A DNA stretch of 64,000 nucleotides from Brachypodium distachyon (lineage: Eukaryota; Streptophyta; Magnoliopsida; Poales; Poaceae), in assembly GCF_000005505.3 (NCBI RefSeq), contig NC_016133.3:43923237-43987236 (forward strand), read 5' to 3'. This document shows positions 59,796 to 64,000 of this stretch, one piece after another. The notes under the pieces are model-generated. The model ran no database searches and was not told the origin of the DNA. It was given only the letters and a program-made list of their open reading frames with translations. Numbering within the stretch: the stretch's first letter is position 1; each line of letters begins with the position of its first letter. A program made the position numbers and the translations under genes.

Positions 59796-62700
59796 ACTGG
59801 CTGGAGCAACAAAGTGGAGCTCCATGTTCTTGTGTTGTAAACCTTTGAAGTTGTACAACATGCCCAGATTGGCTTGCAGATCCTGGAGTCATTTGCTTCA
59901 TTCATCATCTAGCTTCGACGCATAAATCAGTGTCTGTAGTTTTGTTTCGAATTCCCAGTGGTCAAGAAACAATCATCCGCTGTAGTCATCTTGTGGATTG
60001 TTGTCAGTGGTCAGCTTGGTGACTGAATTAGTTTGTGTAGTCTCAGGTGTCTTAGCCTTGTGGTCGCGCATTAGCACTGTGATCTTGACCAGATGAAGAA
60101 CCTGGTGATGTTATGATGAATGATGTTATGTTTGGTTCGAAACATCTGTTTGCTGCTGTTGGTCAACAATGTGTGTGCTGTAAGATGTAACCCATATAGT
60201 TGATCAGGTCTAATTGCAGGACATTGTGAGGCTGTTATCATGACAGCGGGAGGTGATGATTGGCCTGACCGATCAACTATATTTGAACCTTTTTTTGTCA
60301 TCATGACAGCAGGAAGCAGTTCAATACCCAGGGTTGGCAACGTGTCGCTGTGATGGACAGTGAATGGATGCTTGCTGGGAGCAGGATTGGTAGTACTCAA
60401 TTTCAGATTACAACCATGTCTTAAAGGATTTATAAACGACATGTCTAACTAATGGCTGTGGTCTCATCCAATGGCCAAAATTGTGTCTGTGTGTGTGCTT
60501 GACATACAGCCTGCCACACTCAGGTTGGGCATATCATCTACACGATAGGCCTTCAGGAAGAAGTTAATTTAGCTTCTGGTCTGGACAATTTTGTGGTGTT
60601 GATAGGATGCAAGAAAATGATCAAATAAGTTTGATTAGCGTTCTGTACAAGATGCAATAGTTGGCGAAACCTGAAGTTCATTAGTATACTGCTGATGGTA
60701 ATTTTTTGTTTGATCAGGGAGAAGTAACACCAAAGATGCAAAAAAAATACTGAAGATGAGTAGTAATATTCAGGATGTTGAAAGGCTGTTTCTCTGTCTG
60801 AATCCAAGTCGTCTGGTGGCAGAGATGCAACTGAACTGAACTGAACTTAAAGCCATGCTTGTCTTGCAGGTGTGGACTTCTGAATGCATGACCGGGGCAG
60901 AACTCACCAAAATGGCCATTTATATAATCCAGCTGGACTCTCTACAGGCTACAGCTGGTGCAGGCAATGGCAGTAATTTATTTATTTATTTAGGAAACCT
61001 GTAGTAATTTGTGAGTTTTGGGCTTTAGCCTGAATGCTCTTCAGGAAGACCAAAGCTTATTGTCTTGCTCTGAATTAGACACTCTTGGTCTCTGATCAAT
61101 TAGCATTATTGTCTTTCCCATTTCAAGAAAAAAAATCTGGAAATCAAGCTTATTCTTGGTGAAATTAATCAATGTTCATATTTAATTTGGAGCGCCGAAC
61201 CAACAATCGATGCCAAGACTTTCTTTCTTCTTGGACAGCATTATGGAGTCTGCAACTATTCAGCTACCAAATCCTTAGAACTGTATGGAGTACCGCACGG
61301 AGCACAGGAGCTGGCCCTTTTGACAAAAGCTCCTATTTCCTATATATAACCTTAAGTTAGGCCTCCTCCTCCTATACTTAAAACAAACGTGGTCCTAAAT
61401 TTATTAATTCGGCAAATTATAATTCGTACTTACTGTATAATGAAGCTAACTAGCTAGCTTGGTGATCTTGACAAGACTTTACTTGCACTGCATTTTTCTT
61501 CGAGATCAAGGTGGAAGTGAGCTAAGGCTCGAAAATTCCGTCGATTTTTCCTTATTTTTTTCAGATAACAGAAGAAAGATTGTTCTCGAATCGAGAAGCC
61601 AAGCCTCTCGATTTATTTATTTTTAGATAATGGAAGAGAACATCTCTCGTGGCCTCTGCATCAATCGGATTATCTGTCAGAGATAAGCTAGCTATAGTAT
61701 GGTCGATTTTATTTTCCTTATCGAACACGCATTTAAATGCTTGTCTCGCTTGGTGTCCTGCTTGGTATATTGCCACCGCCCAAAGGCAAATGTATGATCT
61801 GAATTCGTCATCTTGATACCTGAATCTGAAAGAATCCAAGACAATCCCAAAGGCGTGGGTCGTACGTTCTTCAGTTATGGGCAAAGAGCAGTTGGTTGGC
61901 CGGTGGTATGCATTGCCTGCAAATGAATTCTGTTTACTACTTCCAATAATAACTGTTCCCAGCAAAAGAAAATTGTTTGTGGGGCTACTAATATAGAACA
62001 GTAGTTTAGTTAGTTAGTTAATTCACTGAAGAGATAGAAGAGTGTTCTGCCTCTGTTTTCTTTACATAAAAACTGGTGGTCTTCAGTTCTTCAGATTGCC
62101 TTGAAAGATCTGTAAACTTGTTCATAGTGGATAAGATGAGACCTGAAGTTCTCTGATGAATTGCACTGGCTGCCTGCCACCCACCCCATCCAACTTGTAC
62201 TTTACCACCCAGCTGCCAGTAATTAAGTCATGCACAGTCACACAGGAACCTATCTCCAGATCTACTAGACCAATTTTGAACTCTGGTAGTTGCTCTCTTT
62301 CTTACCAGAAAGGCACAATACACACAAATAGTACAAATTAAACAGCCATGTGTCCATCCTTGTGTTTATATAGATCAATGTGTACCTCAGGATCAGCTTA
62401 ATTTCTTAATTAAACCTGACGGCTATATATTGGCACTTGATAACCGTATATATGCATTGTAGGAGTACCAAAATGTGGTACTGTTCCAGTAATGAATTAG
62501 AACAAAAGGATCACAGTACTGCATCTGTACTATACATGCTATTGCTCCTACTTAACTTGGATTTATGCAGCTGACCAACCAACCAAATCATGGCATGGCA
62601 ATGGCAGCATGTGCATCGATCCCTCTGTAAATAAGTATATACGTATAGTACACATATATACAGTAGTGTATATACTGAGTGTAGCAACTAACACAAGATG

Positions 62701-62990
62701 CATGCAGCATATGCATTAATTGATGAAGAGCCATCACTGCATGAATGCCCCTTGCTTCTCATATAAGCAAATGATTAATTGCATTGCACATGTCAGTCGT
62801 TATCCCCCGGCCAATTAGTTTCCCTACAAACTAAAAATGATTGAAAAGCTTGATGGTATGCAAGTACCTTTCATGTTAGCTTCCGTCCGTGCAATTATTG
62901 AATATAAGTATGGTCAATTACACAAATAAAACAATTATAGTAAATCAATTTAATCTAAATAAATATATTAGCTATTTATAAGTATTATTA
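59796..62990. other. AHP 3' UTR, then gene-free DNA
   Basis: The first 300 bases match the 3' UTR shared with the AHP pseudogenes. Near 60193 and 60267 an inverted pair (ATATAGTTGATCAGGTC and GACCGATCAACTATAT) occurs. A minus-strand frame at 61561-61965 (IYQAGHQARQAFKCVFDKEN, SLTDNPIDAEATRDVLFHYL) resembles repeat-borne frames of grasses but is not assigned. Nothing else was recognised. Confidence 0.4.
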
Positions 62991-62993
62991 GGT

Positions 62994-63117
62994 ATTTCCT
63001 CTGTCCGTAAATAAGTGACTCGGATTTGTCTAGATTCGCATGTATCTATGCACTAAAACACGTCCGAATACATACAAATCTAGACAAATTTGAGTCACTT
63101 ATTTCCGGACGGGAGAG
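62994..63117. mobile_element. Stowaway-like MITE, about 120 bp
   Basis: Left TCTGTCCGTAAATAAGTGAC and right GTCACTTATTTCCGGACGGG are inverse copies, with internal TTTGTCTAGATTCGCATGTA and its partner. Exact TA duplication is ambiguous. Confidence 0.82.
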
Positions 63118-63819
63118 CGGATGAGTTCATACGAAGAGACTTTAATGTTGAAGCTAACAGAGGAGTGTATATCTAGCTCTTGTTACGTGATTTCTTATAC
63201 AATTGGTGAACTAGCTAGCTAGTACCTTTGATTACCTTTCATCACCATCAGCTTTGGCGTTCAAGTAAACTGGATCGATGTATACGGCACGTAGGTACAC
63301 CGGATGGATCATTAATCAAATGAAGTGATGCATGCTTAATTATCTGTTGAACACTGCTGATGAAGGGGCAATGTGCAATACGTACGTTTAAGGTGTACGT
63401 GTCAATCAGTTTGAGATGCACTCAAAGTTTCTTGCGTGTTAATTAGCTTATTGGAGATTTGACTGCAAACGACTTAACTGCAGCTAAGCTGCTAAGCTAT
63501 ATATAGCTGCAGGTAGCACACATGCTTTACTGAAGGCAGGCAATGTATCTAAAGGCGTTTTTGGTGTATATAGTTTCGCTCATTAAAGAAAAACTTGCGT
63601 CAAGAATTATGAAACAGAGGAATATTATACTTGGCCTGCAATAATAATTAGTTTTTCCCAGCTAGCTTAGCTATACTAGCTAATTAAGGAAGTACTAGCT
63701 TTTCTGCCGCACACTCTTAATTCTGTCCAACTCCAACACTGGCTAGCTAGCGATAAGTGCCTTGTGCCCTTTAATTTGTTGCTTGCGTGTATGCCCTACT
63801 ACATCTAACTGCATGTAAC

Positions 63820-64000
63820 TGCACAGCATAAATATGAGAGTGTGTGCAGCACTAGCCCTCTCATTCTGTAGTGCCTCTCACTCCTCACTGGCTAACCCTC
63901 TTCTTCTTCTTCTTCTTGTATCTAGCCTGCCTCAGCCTCAGCCTGCTGCAGCTAGTACAAATCCTACCATCTCTCAAGCTAGATCTCTTGTGTTGAAGGA
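63820..64000 (+). promoter_or_regulatory. Possible promoter and 5' leader of a gene beyond the window
   Basis: ATAAATAT near 63829 is TATA-like and is followed by CT-rich leader-type sequence, CTCTCACTCCTCACTGG and a (CTT)n run at about 63900-63918. The preceding kilobase is rich in GCTAGC and TAGCTAGC words. No start codon for a gene is convincingly visible before the edge. Confidence 0.4.

Noticed and set aside
61561..61965. 134-codon minus-strand frame as a gene
   Set aside because: No domain, no splice context, and it looks like a repeat-borne frame; left as unassigned.

Overview
The window is nuclear DNA from a grass (Poaceae), most likely a pooid grass with a fairly compact genome. Genes have many small GT-AG introns and GC-rich 5' exons. 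Between and inside them sit grass-type transposons: Ty3/gypsy, a large solo LTR, TA-flanked Stowaway-like MITEs, a Mutator-like element and LINE remnants. Species cannot be fixed from sequence alone. From memory, the order CYP71-like cyclophilin, MDHAR, histidine phosphotransfer protein resembles the end of rice chromosome 8; this was not checked.

Layout. 0.4-2.6 kb: an unrecognised minus-strand gene and a tandem duplication. 2.8-10.5 kb: a decayed Ty3/gypsy element of the Tat/Retand type (5' LTR, gag, PR, RT, RNase H, second RNase H) cut off by a 2.5 kb solo LTR. 11.2-13.6 kb: protein-L-isoaspartate methyltransferase (+). 14.2-16.1 kb: chloroplast two-RRM ribonucleoprotein (-), sharing a short GGCCCA-rich divergent promoter with mitochondrial cytochrome c1 (+, 17.3-19.8 kb). 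20.2-20.5 kb: an inverted, intron-bearing fragment of cytochrome c1. 21.2-23.0 kb: a frameshifted unknown gene (-). 23.4-27 kb: repeats, including a retroposon with a 17-bp target duplication. 28.0-29.2 kb: a Pack-MULE with a perfect 9-bp target duplication carrying glycosyltransferase pieces. 29.6-31.3 kb: DUF1618 gene (-) with an in-frame stop and a duplicated exon. 31.6-34.3 kb: low-molecular-weight tyrosine phosphatase (+). 34.6-35.6 kb: DUF868 gene (-). 36.7-38.9 kb: BED zinc-finger/coiled-coil gene (-). 40.2-44.6 kb: WD40-cyclophilin (PPWD1/CYP71 type, +). 46.1-48.9 kb: monodehydroascorbate reductase (+). 49.9-50.3 kb: a 125-bp tandem repeat. 52.1-55.4 kb: a rearranged cluster of histidine-phosphotransfer pseudogene pieces in head-to-head inverted repeats. 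56.2-59.8 kb: an intact histidine phosphotransfer (AHP) gene whose third intron contains plastid rpl16 DNA and a LINE fragment. 60-64 kb: mostly gene-free, with a possible promoter at the right edge.

The genes are independent housekeeping loci, not an operon: protein repair, plastid RNA metabolism, respiratory complex III, dephosphorylation, spliceosomal/chromatin cyclophilin, ascorbate recycling and cytokinin phosphorelay. The most unusual structure is the AHP-derived inverted-repeat array next to the intact AHP gene. It could give hairpin RNA matching the AHP 3' half.

Exon boundaries were set by hand from splice motifs and reading-frame continuity. For the eight multi-exon genes modelled with an open frame, the summed coding length is a multiple of three. 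The DUF1618 model also sums to a multiple of three but contains one in-frame stop. The minus-strand gene at 21.2-23.0 kb could not be put into one frame.
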